A stretch of 64,000 nucleotides of DNA, taken from Ustilago trichophora. Taxonomy: Eukaryota; Basidiomycota; Ustilaginomycetes; Ustilaginales; Ustilaginaceae. The position numbers and the translations under genes were made by a program. The stretch covers positions 62,001-126,000 of the forward strand of contig OOIN01000037.1 of the NCBI GenBank assembly GCA_900323505.1. The letters run 5' to 3'. The notes beneath the pieces were generated by a model, which did not search any database, was not told where the DNA came from, and saw nothing but the letters and a program-made list of their open reading frames with translations. Shown piece by piece: positions 8,772 through 18,047 of this stretch. How positions within the stretch are numbered: position 1 is the stretch's first letter; the number at the start of each line of letters is the position of its first letter.

Positions 8772-9004
8772 ACGTGACTGGCCCATGCATGATTAAAGGG
8801 TCAGGCCCGTAACTGGGTCACCAATACAATTTTTTACGAAAAGTGTTCATAAACTAAAGTTGAAGTTCAAAAACTTCTCAAAATTGTATTCAATTCATAT
8901 CCTAAAAAAAGGGTGGTTGCTAGGGTGGTTCCGGGGTTCAACTTTTACTTTTTTTAGGATAAATTATGATCAAAGGGCCTGACCCGTTAATGGGCCTGTC
9001 ACGT
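8772..9004 (+). mobile_element. MITE copy 6, split by a 60-bp element
   Basis: Left end ACGTGACTGGCCCATG preceded by TA (8770-8771); right end is the inverse of ACGTGACAGGCCCATTAACG, followed by CA instead of TA. The element is 173 bp without the inserted 60-bp element (8900-8959), so it also carries small insertions such as the GCATGA near 8787. Confidence 0.8.
8900..8959. mobile_element. 60-bp TA-flanked mini-element inside MITE copy 6
   Basis: It is bounded by TCCTAAAAAAAG and its exact inverse CTTTTTTTAGGA, with TA on both sides (8898-8899, 8960-8961). The interior is GGGTGGTTGCTAGGGTGGTT, also found at about 4828-4848. The ends match the 221-bp element at 7535-7755, so this is probably an internal-deletion derivative of the same family. 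Confidence 0.82.
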
Positions 9005-9134
9005 CAATTCGGACTTCGCAATAAAATGGCCAAACACGCATTCTTTGCCTCGAGATTGCGGTTATTCCCTGGTTTTTCAGCGCAATAAAATGGGATCCAA
9101 GCAAGTTGGTCGCGTACTGCGCATACTCACAACC

Positions 9135-9230
9135 TGAAAAGGGGAGAATCCATGGCGAAGCCACCCTTGAACTGCACCTTGGGTTGCTTCGCAACGGGGT
9201 TTTTTTATTTTTTATTTCTTTATTTTGTTT
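9135..9230. repeat. Decayed GGTGGCTTC-family copy
   Basis: GGGGAGAATCCATGGCGAAGCCACCCTT... and ...GGGTTGCTTCGCAACGGGGTTTTTTT resemble the inner arms of the elements at 7535 and 8327. Clean ends are not visible. Confidence 0.55.
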
Positions 9231-9801
9231 TGTACGATGCCTGTAACAAAGTAATTCAGAAGAGCGACTACCGTCCAATCTTTCCTCACAATCATCCATT
9301 TATGATCCCACCAAGCCTGACGAGTGCTCTCTAACATGTTCTGTGAATCATAACTTGTTCCCTGAGACATGAGTTGTCAATAAATCCTTGGCTAGCACTT
9401 CGAGCTCCTGAACTGTCGAAATAAGACGACTTGGAATCGAAAACGCCGTGGGCGAATGCCAGGGATTACAAGAGCAGAGGAGACTCATAACTAATTGACG
9501 TGAAGAAAATGGTGATCACAATCCCATGTGTTGTGTGGGGTAAGAAGCGACAACACAAAGCAGCCTACGGCTTGCTTGGAAATTTTGACCTTGTTAGGGC
9601 AACGCGTAAGAGGAGTGGCTCGGCGTTTTCATTTACCCGACTTCCGGCATGGAAGCTCTCAACCGGATCCCGTCCGTTGTGCAGGTACCACCATCCCCAT
9701 ACCTTTGAGCACATGTCCCAGCCGCCTCGCAACAGCTTCAGACGACATCCAGCATCATAACATCTCATCCGACAACAGCGAAGTGATCGGCAGCAGACAG
9801 G
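9231..9801. other. Intergenic boundary between the transposon cluster and the gene block
   Basis: No repeat family member or gene is seen. The part adjoining 9802 presumably holds the promoter and 5' leader of the HAD-like gene. Short open frames here overlap on both strands and are not supported. Confidence 0.5.
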
Positions 9802-11297
9802 ATGCCATTCAAAGCAGTCATCTTCGACATTGGTGGAGTGGTGGTGGGCAGCCCGCTGTTTGCGATCAACAAGTAAGTCGACACCTTCATTGGGAGATGC
9901 TTCTGCATTTGGTTGACGCTCAAAACACTGTGCTGACAACTGGCTGAATGGATATGAAGGTATGAGAAGGAGCACGGCCTCCCATTCCAGTACTTGAACG
10001 TGGCCATCACAGCCCAAGGCCACGACGGAGCGTTTCAGGTGAGTTGTACAGCATCGCATGTGCCCGGACCGACTATGAACAGCCAGTTGACACCGGAGTG
10101 CACTATCTGATGCTTTCGCAAACGGCTGCAGAAATTCGAACGAAGCGAGATGGATCTATACACTTTCTATCGTCGTTTCGGAGAGGAGCTGAGCAATGTC
10201 GAGAAGAACAACGAGGCGTACACCAAATTCTGCAAGAGTCGAGGTCAGGGTAAGCTCCCCGACATTCCGCAGCCCAGCATAGAGCATATGTAAAGCGAGC
10301 AGGACACTGATTGCTCCTCTCTGAATGGTGGCCACTGATACAGAGGTTCCAAAGCTTCCAAACAAGCTCCACGTTGACGGGCGAGAGGTAAGCCTTCAAT
10401 CCTTCACGTTGGCTGCTTCACACCATGACTACTATGTCTAACTCCCTTTCCTTTATACCTGTCACAGCTCTTCGGTCAGATGATGCGCTTCTCGAGTCAG
10501 GTCGACCCAAAAATGCGTACAGCCATCACGCGGCTGAAGGGTGAGTATGAACGAGCTGGACATCAGGACAAAAGCTTACATACGAGCAGCGCTAACCCTC
10601 CACCGTCCTGTGTCTCGGAAAAACAGCATCTGGCAAGTTTACAATCGCCGCATTGACCAACAATTTTGCTTCCCCTACCGAGGTGCCTTCCGACGCTCAG
10701 GGGTCTGCCTTAAAGGCGCCTTCGCTCGAGGAAGAGCTGGAGCACCTCGGTCTGGGTCAGTCTCACTACGAGCTGCGCAAGATGTTTGATTTTTACATCG
10801 AGAGCGCTGTGGTTGGCAAGAGGTACGTTCCGTAACGGCACTGACTCGGAAACCGGAGAGACAAAGTGGATGCTGACGATTCTTCTCATGGGCGTGGACA
10901 ACAGGAAACCCGATCCGGAATTCTACAAGCACGCATTGGATCTGCTCAAGGTGCAGGCATCCGATGTGGTCTTCCTGGACGATATCGGACCGAATCTCAA
11001 GTCTGCGCAGAAGCTCGGTATCACCACCATCCGTAAGTGCGGTTCTGGCTTCATTGACCCGACGGCCCAGCGCAATCGCTTCGTAGCAGCGCTGGCATTT
11101 CCATAAACGACATCTTGAGCGACGATCGAAAGAGCTGACCTGAATCTAGCTTGATCCGATGCATCCGTGTGCTCTGCGCTTCTGCGCGTGCGACAGGCGT
11201 GGACTCCAGCGACTCAACCCCAGCGCTTGCGCAGCTGAGCAAGCTGACCGGCGTCCAATTGCTGGATGATGCTCCCAGACCCTCCTCCAAGCTGTGA
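9802..11297 (+). CDS. HAD-superfamily hydrolase (EPHX2-N/ACAD10-N-like), eight exons
   Basis: Exons: 9802-9872, 9960-10038, 10132-10249, 10344-10387, 10468-10540, 10627-10822, 10905-11032, 11197-11297. They join in frame to 269 residues and every intron is GT...AG. Motif I is FDIGGVVV (Asp9), motif II is in ALTNNF, the conserved Lys is in RKPDPEFYKHAL, and motif IV is VFLDDIGPNLKSAQKLG. The cap between motifs I and II is helical, as in HAD enzymes related to the N-terminal domain of epoxide hydrolase 2 and of ACAD10. The second Asp of DxD is Gly11, as in the ACAD10-like subgroup by recall, so classical phosphatase activity is uncertain and the substrate is unknown. The gene follows the transposon cluster and is much more intron-rich than its neighbours. 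Confidence 0.88.
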
Positions 11298-11543
11298 CGA
11301 TGCCATGGTGTAATATGCAAATGGCCTTTAAACCTGATCCAAGAGTTCGGAACTAGACTGTGTACTGTCGTGCACTATGCTGTGTGCGGGCGGGCGGGCG
11401 GGCTCGGTGACGGATGCTTTGCAAAATCGATCTAGATTGTCTTTCCTCCCTGCAAAAGACGGCGCATGTGAGACAAGAGAGAGATGTGTGTTTGAACAAG
11501 AAGTGATATTTTGGCGTATGCGACAGAGTTGGAGGCATCAGGC

Positions 11544-12522
11544 CTATGCGGACTGAACGTGGCCCGGGCCCTTGTAGTTTTCACTGGCGATACCAGTGAT
11601 GGGGTTCTGCTTCTGTTCGAGGGCGATCTCGTTGGAGGCCTCTTGCCACTCCTTGGTCATGGTCTTGACGGGGGCACCACCTGTCGATAGTTAGTTGGTA
11701 ACGGATTGAAAGGAGGCGGGATGAGTATTTGCGGCACAAGGTTGATTTGGTGGAAAGGCGGACAAACTTACCGTTGGAGCGCATGAGGTAGTAAACACCA
11801 GTGGTAACGCCGAGAGCGGCAAGGACACCGGCAAAGGTCTTGGCGCCCTGGCCAGAGGCAGTGATGGGCTTGCGGGGACCGTGGGGACCAAACGAAACAA
11901 AGTAAGCTGTAGATGTAGTGCAATGCAAGGAAGCAGGATGATCAGCGACGTGTTCGCTGTTCGGTATCTAGACAGATATGCGATAGCCAGGCGGAGTCTA
12001 GACTGCGGATGTCGATCATGGATTCGCGGAGGATGAACTCCCGGCGAAGATAGGCATGCTGTGATGGTCGAAAGCGCCTCGCCCCGGGTGATGCCTGTGC
12101 AGCAACGCTCTTCGCATCCATCTCCCATTGATCCAAGTATTGATCTGCAAGTCGTGCTGCGTCTGGCATCTCTGTTGGTTGCAAAGGCGAAAGAACAATG
12201 GCTATGTGCTGTGCTGTGCTGCCTGATACTTACCAGCCTTCTTCTCATCGACGCTGAGCTCCTTCCAGTCCTTCCTCTGGAGCTCTTCCAACTGACGGAA
12301 AACACCGTACTGCTCCTCCTTGGAGAGGGTCTTCCAGCTGGCCTCAATGTTGGGGACGACGTGGCTGAGCTGGACCTTGTTGGGGCCCTCGATGAAGGAG
12401 CCAGCGTTGCGGGCGGTCTCGAGAGTCCATCGCTCTTCCTGGGTGACCATGGTTCGTCGGCCAAGGAGGGTGGCGGCGCGGAGGCCGCTTCGGGAAGCGC
12501 GAGCAACGTTCTGGCCGATCAT
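11544..12522 (-). CDS. COX5: Cytochrome c oxidase subunit IV family (yeast Cox5)
   Basis: Three exons (complement): 12234-12522, 11772-11906, 11544-11680; 186 residues. It is a nuclear-encoded subunit of complex IV in the mitochondrial inner membrane. The N-terminus (MIGQNVARASRSGLRAATLL) is Arg-rich and amphipathic, as in a mitochondrial presequence. The matrix part has the family block LSHVVPNIEASWKTLSKEE...LEELQRKDWKELS. One membrane helix lies at about residues 120-137 (FAGVLAALGVTTGVYYLM), preceded by FGPHGPRKP. The C-terminal intermembrane part has WQEASNEIALEQKQNPITG. All splice sites are GT/AG, and the first intron is 327 bp. The gene is tail-to-tail with the HAD-like gene. Confidence 0.93.
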
Positions 12523-13508
12523 TGTGATGTGTGCTGACGCGAAAGGCGAAAGGTGATGAAGGACGATGGTGATGGTGGTGGTGGTGATAGGTGATGTTGA
12601 ACGAAGGATTCAGCAGCGTGGAGGGATGGCAGAGATAGCAACTTCAATCGCAAGAAGAAAAATCGCGAGACGACCGCCAAACTCTCTCTGTCACTTTCTC
12701 CCTCTCTCGACGATCTTGAATACAGTAGGGACGAGGCCGGGACCTAAATTTCACATCAGATCGAGGTTGAAATTTGAGTCAATCCATTTGAAGCTTCTTA
12801 GCAGCGCGTCACTGCGTACCAAAGCAAACGAAATTGAATCGATGATTCGAGTTCAACTTGCAGGTTGAAATCCAGTAATTCCAACTTGGGAAGTTGGGGT
12901 TACAAATATTGAGTACCGGATGCCAAGGAAGTTGAAGTCGAATGACTGGGATTTTCAAAGCTCGAATAGAAGTTTGGACATGGGCCGTTTTGGGTCGAGG
13001 CTTGGATTGGTAATCGGACTGCGCTGTGCTGCCTCTTCGAGGCTGCTTTCTCGCGATGATTTCCAATGCAGGCGGTCCGACTCGTAACTCTCGCTTCTCT
13101 GGAGCCTGAGGGTCCCGATCCATTCCTTCTAAAGCCGACAACCCTGAATCGGTTCCGAGTCGCGTGTTCCTGTCGTCCGAGACTGTCGAGGCCCCAGCGT
13201 GTGTGAGAGAGAGAGAGAGAGAGATTCCAGAAGGGTCTGGAGCGGTGTTGCGTGTGTACAGAGTGCATGTGTGTGGAGAAATGCGAAAGTGTTGCTGCAG
13301 CTTTTGTGGTAACGCACGGCCCTGCCCACGCTGAGAAAGGGACACATGGTAGTACCGTTCCCCTGCACGAGAAGCTTTGGTGTAACGTATGCTGTTGAGT
13401 GGGACAAAGGCTCCGCCAACCTCGACCGCCATTCTCATCAACGCATCTCTAGGGCGCAAGGATAGTGTCAGAGCTCCCCGGCAATCCAAGATTCCGGAAG
13501 ACGTCACG
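12523..13508. other. Divergent intergenic region, COX5 / SH3BGR-like gene
   Basis: This 1-kb stretch presumably holds both promoters and leaders. It includes a 20-bp GA microsatellite at 13205-13224. The open frames in it are on both strands and low in complexity. I see no third gene. Confidence 0.5.
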
Positions 13509-16196
13509 ATGACGGGGTCCACCGTGGAGCTCTTTAGTACCTCGATCCTCTCCAACGTCAAGGTGCGCACGCGCCATGAGCGCTTCACCTCGGTGCTGGC
13601 CATCAAGAAGATCCCCTACGTATACCACGATCTCGCTTCGGACGACGATGCCAAGAGCAGATGGCGACGCAAAGCAAAGGATCCGCAACTTCCAGGTATT
13701 CTCGTCAACAACGAATGGGTAGGGTCGTACGATGACTTTGAAGAGGCCGTCGAGTTTGGCGAGCTCGAGCTCTTCCTCGGCGTCACGCCAGCAGCTGCAC
13801 AGTCCACTCCACCAGCGCCTCATCCCGCGCAATCTGCAGTCAGCTCCAAGGATCCCAGCTTATACCCAACGCTCCCCTACGCCTCTGAAGGCGCTGGACG
13901 CTGGAAGGAACCCGATGCGGACCAGTTCATTTCCTCGCTCAATATCAAAGAAGACGAGCTGAACGATGCTGATGTCGATGCGCTGCTCGCGGACATTGGC
14001 AAGCTACCGTCGGAGCCATCCTCGTCGTCGTTCGAGAAGAAGTACGTGCCCTCCACCGAGGCGGCTATCAAGCCTCTGCGTCTTGCCAAGATGGGTCCCA
14101 CCACCTCGCATCAGAGAATGCCGTCTGGCTCCCCGAGTCCATCTGCTAGCGCGGGCACGCGCGCTTCGCCTATGGCTCGATACTCCGCCACTCAGAGATC
14201 GACTCGGGCTCTGGCTGCCGAGGCAGCTGCGCTCACATCGAATCGAAAGACGTCCGGGGCGTTGTTGCGTGATGCTGTATCGCAAGGAAAGAATCTAGAT
14301 GAAGCTATGGAGGAGAGTCGGATGAAGCATATTGTCAGCGAGGACAATATCGACGACCTGTTCGCCTCGCTAGGCCTCAGCAATGTCGACATCGGCGACG
14401 ACGAGGTGGATCAGTTCCTGGAGCAGGGCGCGATTCCGCAAGGGCTTCGCCTGGGTGGTGATCGTGTTCATCGATCGACCTCGATCGCGGACAAGGCGAG
14501 AGACGAGGCGGTGGCGAGAGACTTGGCGCTCAAGGCTAAAGAGAGAGGTCATGGCTCAGCTCGTGCCAGTCTCACAGCACTTCAACCAGCGTCACAGATC
14601 GGATCAACAGCCGTCGATGGGTCAGCTGACACTTTGACCGGATCAGGCCGTGCATCAGCTCTGTCAAATCAAGCTTCAACGGAAACAGAGGCAACTTCGG
14701 AAACCACCAATGCAAAAGATGACGAATCGAGCAAGACCAAAGTCACCAGGCCAGATGAGCTTGATGAGGGCGAACTAGTCTCAAAGACTGCGGATCAAGT
14801 CACGGTCGCTGCGAGCGGGGCTGACAAGACGAGTGATACAGCAGTCATGTCAACCGATACTGCGGAAAGCGAAATTGTCGCCAACAAGAGCTTGGAGACT
14901 GCTGCTTCTCACGATTCGCAAGTCAATGCAGTGGAGGATGATGCCGCGGAGACCAAAGTGGTCGAAGAGCAAGTTGTCAAAGCACCTGCAGCCTCAACAT
15001 CCCACGACAAGCTGGCCAAGACTGAGCAAGCCGACGTAGATGAAGCGACAAAGGAGCACCCGGAGGCGGCGGCAGTCACTCCTTCTTCGGATGCTGAAGA
15101 GGCTGTCACCAAGGAAACCGAGCCAATTGCGGCATCCAGTTCCAGCAAGAGCCTAGAGGCTGAAGATGCCGAGCCTACTACTCCCGTCAAAGCTGCAGAA
15201 AGCGAGCCAGGATCGATCTCGACTGCTAAGGAAGCCGGCTCGTCAGCGGTAGATGAGCCAGACTCATCAACAGCTTCGGAGATGCCGACGACCACTGCCA
15301 AAGCCAAGCAAGAATCGATCGATGTTGGACTCAGCAGTAGCGTCCCTCGGCCTGAGATCGACGAAGACCGAACACCAACAAAAGAGGTTACGGAAGATCC
15401 GATCAAGGTTGAAAGCAAATCAGCAGCGGCAACGACGGCAACGAAGAAAGAGCCAGCTATCGATGACAGTTTCGAGCAGGAATTGGCGCAAGCAGCCATG
15501 ATCGCCTCACGCTTTGAAGATCACAAGTCGGCCCTTCCGAGCGCAAAAGAGAAATTGTCCTTACCACTCGACAAGGCGGAGAATGCTGAGCTTGCGAGCA
15601 GCAATAGTCTTTCGAGCAGCCTCAACATCACCAGCCCTGCCAAGTCGACGACAACCTCTGCGGCGGCCACATCACCAATTCGTAGTCCACTTCGTGGAGA
15701 GGCGAAGAAGGGAGAGACCGAGAGTCCGTTGCGCCTCGGCGTGGGTGCGACGGGTCAGTCGTTGTCGTTGTCGTCGTCTTCGCGTCAAGTGTCATCTTCC
15801 TCAATGTCGTCTTCCAGGCGAGCCATTGATGTTTCGAGACCGATTGATCCAGCAACCTTGCCGCCACCGCTGCCTCACTCGTCCAGCTCAGACTTTTCAA
15901 CGTCGCCAGAGACAAAGAAGAAGAAAGGTCTTCGTGGCTTTGGTCTCGGAAGGGACAAGGACAAGGACAAGGACAAGGAGACAACCAATGACAAGACCAC
16001 AGGAACGAGCAAATCGGGAGCCGCCATGTCGCGTCACGAACGGACCATCTCTCAGATCTTGCGCGAGGCGGATGCAGTGCTTCAGTCGGACGACTTTGAA
16101 GGAGGCTCGGACGATGAAGAAGATGACGACAGTGAAGATCCTGCCATGTTTGGGACGGAAAGCGTCGATATCCCAGCTGTGCGGAGCTCCTCATAG
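13509..16196 (+). CDS. SH3BGR-like (glutaredoxin-fold) protein with long disordered tail
   Basis: 895 residues. Residues 1 to about 95 match the SH3-binding glutamic-acid-rich (SH3BGR) thioredoxin-fold family: VELFSTSILSNVKV, then FTSVLAIKKIPYVYHDLASDDDAKSRW, then LPGILVNNEWVGSYDDFEEAVEFGELELFL. The CxxC of glutaredoxins is absent, so redox catalysis is unlikely. The remaining 800 residues are Ser/Ala/Thr/Glu/Lys-rich and probably disordered, with short conserved-looking islands (DDLFASLGLSNVDIGDDEVDQFLEQG near 315; HERTISQILREADAVLQSDDF near 840), a KDKDKDKDKE run near 815, and an acidic end (SDDEEDDDSEDP). I chose ATG 13509 because the fold starts immediately after it; an in-frame ATG exists at 13389 but would add 40 residues with no similarity. 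Function unknown. Confidence 0.8.
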   Translation: MTGSTVELFSTSILSNVKVRTRHERFTSVLAIKKIPYVYHDLASDDDAKSRWRRKAKDPQLPGILVNNEWVGSYDDFEEAVEFGELELFLGVTPAAAQSTPPAPHPAQSAVSSKDPSLYPTLPYASEGAGRWKEPDADQFISSLNIKEDELNDADVDALLADIGKLPSEPSSSSFEKKYVPSTEAAIKPLRLAKMGPTTSHQRMPSGSPSPSASAGTRASPMARYSATQRSTRALAAEAAALTSNRKTSGALLRDAVSQGKNLDEAMEESRMKHIVSEDNIDDLFASLGLSNVDIGDDEVDQFLEQGAIPQGLRLGGDRVHRSTSIADKARDEAVARDLALKAKERGHGSARASLTALQPASQIGSTAVDGSADTLTGSGRASALSNQASTETEATSETTNAKDDESSKTKVTRPDELDEGELVSKTADQVTVAASGADKTSDTAVMSTDTAESEIVANKSLETAASHDSQVNAVEDDAAETKVVEEQVVKAPAASTSHDKLAKTEQADVDEATKEHPEAAAVTPSSDAEEAVTKETEPIAASSSSKSLEAEDAEPTTPVKAAESEPGSISTAKEAGSSAVDEPDSSTASEMPTTTAKAKQESIDVGLSSSVPRPEIDEDRTPTKEVTEDPIKVESKSAAATTATKKEPAIDDSFEQELAQAAMIASRFEDHKSALPSAKEKLSLPLDKAENAELASSNSLSSSLNITSPAKSTTTSAAATSPIRSPLRGEAKKGETESPLRLGVGATGQSLSLSSSSRQVSSSSMSSSRRAIDVSRPIDPATLPPPLPHSSSSDFSTSPETKKKKGLRGFGLGRDKDKDKDKETTNDKTTGTSKSGAAMSRHERTISQILREADAVLQSDDFEGGSDDEEDDDSEDPAMFGTESVDIPAVRSSS

Positions 16197-16800
16197 CACT
16201 TTTCGTAGGCGCAAGTCATATACAGTTTATGCGCTAACTCGACGAGCATCTCGACAGCTCTTCACGAGCACAATTCAGTTGCATCCTCTGTGCCTCGTTC
16301 TCGCATCCATCTGATAGCAAAAGCATATATAGAGAAGAGAGCATTCATCCTCTGCTCAATTTCCACGGCCATCTATCTGACTGATTGAGTGCGGCGGCGT
16401 TTTGCTCCCTCTGACTTCTGAGTGTCTGATCTGCGCACGCTTCCTTGTTTGATCTTCTTTCTGAAATCACGAAACGGTTGCTTGGTTGCATCCGACGAAT
16501 CTACGCCGCAATCACAATTCGAAGAGAGCGAAAAGAGAGAGAGACGCGGGACGATGCCGCGAAACGACGCTGTGAATCTCCAGCCAATCGATACATCCAC
16601 ATTCGATGCGAGCAAGTCCGAGCTCAGCTGCGCTGCGACAACGCCCGGCAGCTAACGAGCATTTCTGCACAGATGCTCCCGCAGCGGAAAGCAAGGAAGA
16701 CGCTTCAAATCTGAACGCCGCAGACGCAAAATGCTTCGGCATCTGCAGTATTCCACAGCTGTCAGTAGTGCCTTGGCAAGACGCCGAAAGGCTTCTACTT

Positions 16801-16803
<3 letters not shown>

Positions 16804-16832
<29 letters not shown>
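16804..16832. repeat. CA dinucleotide microsatellite
   Basis: About 14 tandem CA units in the long intergenic region upstream of the Pumilio-repeat gene. Confidence 0.9.
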
Positions 16833-16835
<3 letters not shown>

Positions 16836-17891
16836 CTCAAACGCCCCTGAGGCCAGATTGTGATCTCCACACTTTTGTTAGTTTGTGTTGCCACGGACTG
16901 AGCAGACCGTCTTCTCGGTAGCGAGTGATGCGCTTCACGGTCTGGTGCTGTTCGAACCAGAGAGCTGGATTGACACAGAGAGTCGTTCGTCCGATTCTCT
17001 CCGCCTTCCAGCATACTCGTAAGCCTGAGCGCATATAGACACGCTCTTTCCGCCCATTGACTTTTGACAAGGCCCATCGATGACTGTCCTTCTGCTGATC
17101 TTCCACCGTCAAGTCACCACACGCTCGACTGTGCTTTGAGCCGAGGGAAAAGTGCTGCTTTCTGACTAAGCTCTGGGTGGAAGTGCCAAACCTGCTGACT
17201 GAGTCGGGAAAGGTGGCCCAAACGGATGGATGCTCGAACGGTCTGGAAACAAAGCCTAGACTGAGACGCAAAGGTTGACACCAGGAAGAGGCGCAGCAGG
17301 AAAGGTTTGTGTGACTGCCTTACTGTTCAGAAAAACTCCAGCTGCAGGTCGGAGGCAGCCCGAGTCCTTCCTCAGCTTGGCCACACCAAAGGATAGTCTG
17401 CCACCACTCTGTCAAACAAAGCAACGGTTACGCCTCTCGAATCCTCCTTGAGCAAAAGAGGTGTGTCTGTATGCGACTTGTTGATTACACGTTTCCCACG
17501 CCAAACGAGTCTTGTCGGTCCTTCCGTCGTCGAAGAGCACAGCCTCCAGAGCAAGACATCGGAAACAATAAAAGCGAAGAGGTGCTTTGCCCGAACTGCC
17601 ATTGCCACCGGCCTGTCCAACCTCATCCTCATCCAAATCCGCATCCAACTGCGCTTTCGTTTTCTTCCTCCTCGCTTTCCTCTTTGCCCCTCCTCGCTAC
17701 ATCCACAACCACGACAAGCGACTCCTTCGGACGACACCGGAATCTTGTTTCAATTTGCTTCTTTGTTGCATCTCGCTCCTGCTGCTTCTGCTCCGGACTC
17801 ATCCGACCGCTTCTTGCGTCAGAGGGCTGCTGGGTCTCGTGCTCGACAACACTCAACCTCATATCCTTGCAACATAGTCCCTCAATAGCTT

Positions 17892-17892
<1 letters not shown>

Positions 17893-17922
<30 letters not shown>
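17893..17922. repeat. CT dinucleotide microsatellite in the PUF gene leader
   Basis: About 15 CT units roughly 125 bp before ATG 18048. Pyrimidine tracts close to starts are common in fungal core promoters; a role here is inference. Confidence 0.85.
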
Positions 17923-17926
<4 letters not shown>

Positions 17927-18047
17927 TCCCTCCTCCTACAAGAGACTTGCTGCACATCTCTTCACGTCCATTGTCAAGGAACTTGCTTAGTACGCTACCT
18001 TCTGCTCAGCTTAGGCTTTCGACCAACAACAACACCTCCTGCGACCA

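Larger units (their letters stand above)
16197..18047. other. Long intergenic region upstream of the Pumilio-repeat gene
   Basis: 1.85 kb with a CA microsatellite at 16804-16832 and a CT microsatellite at 17893-17922, the latter about 125 bp upstream of the next start. Open frames here are compositional (Ser/Leu/Pro from CT-rich DNA). It probably contains a long 5' leader of the downstream gene. No gene is supported. Confidence 0.5.

Noticed and set aside
12061..12537. 158-codon plus-strand frame over COX5
   Set aside because: Antisense shadow of COX5 exon 1, which has clear family similarity and splice sites.
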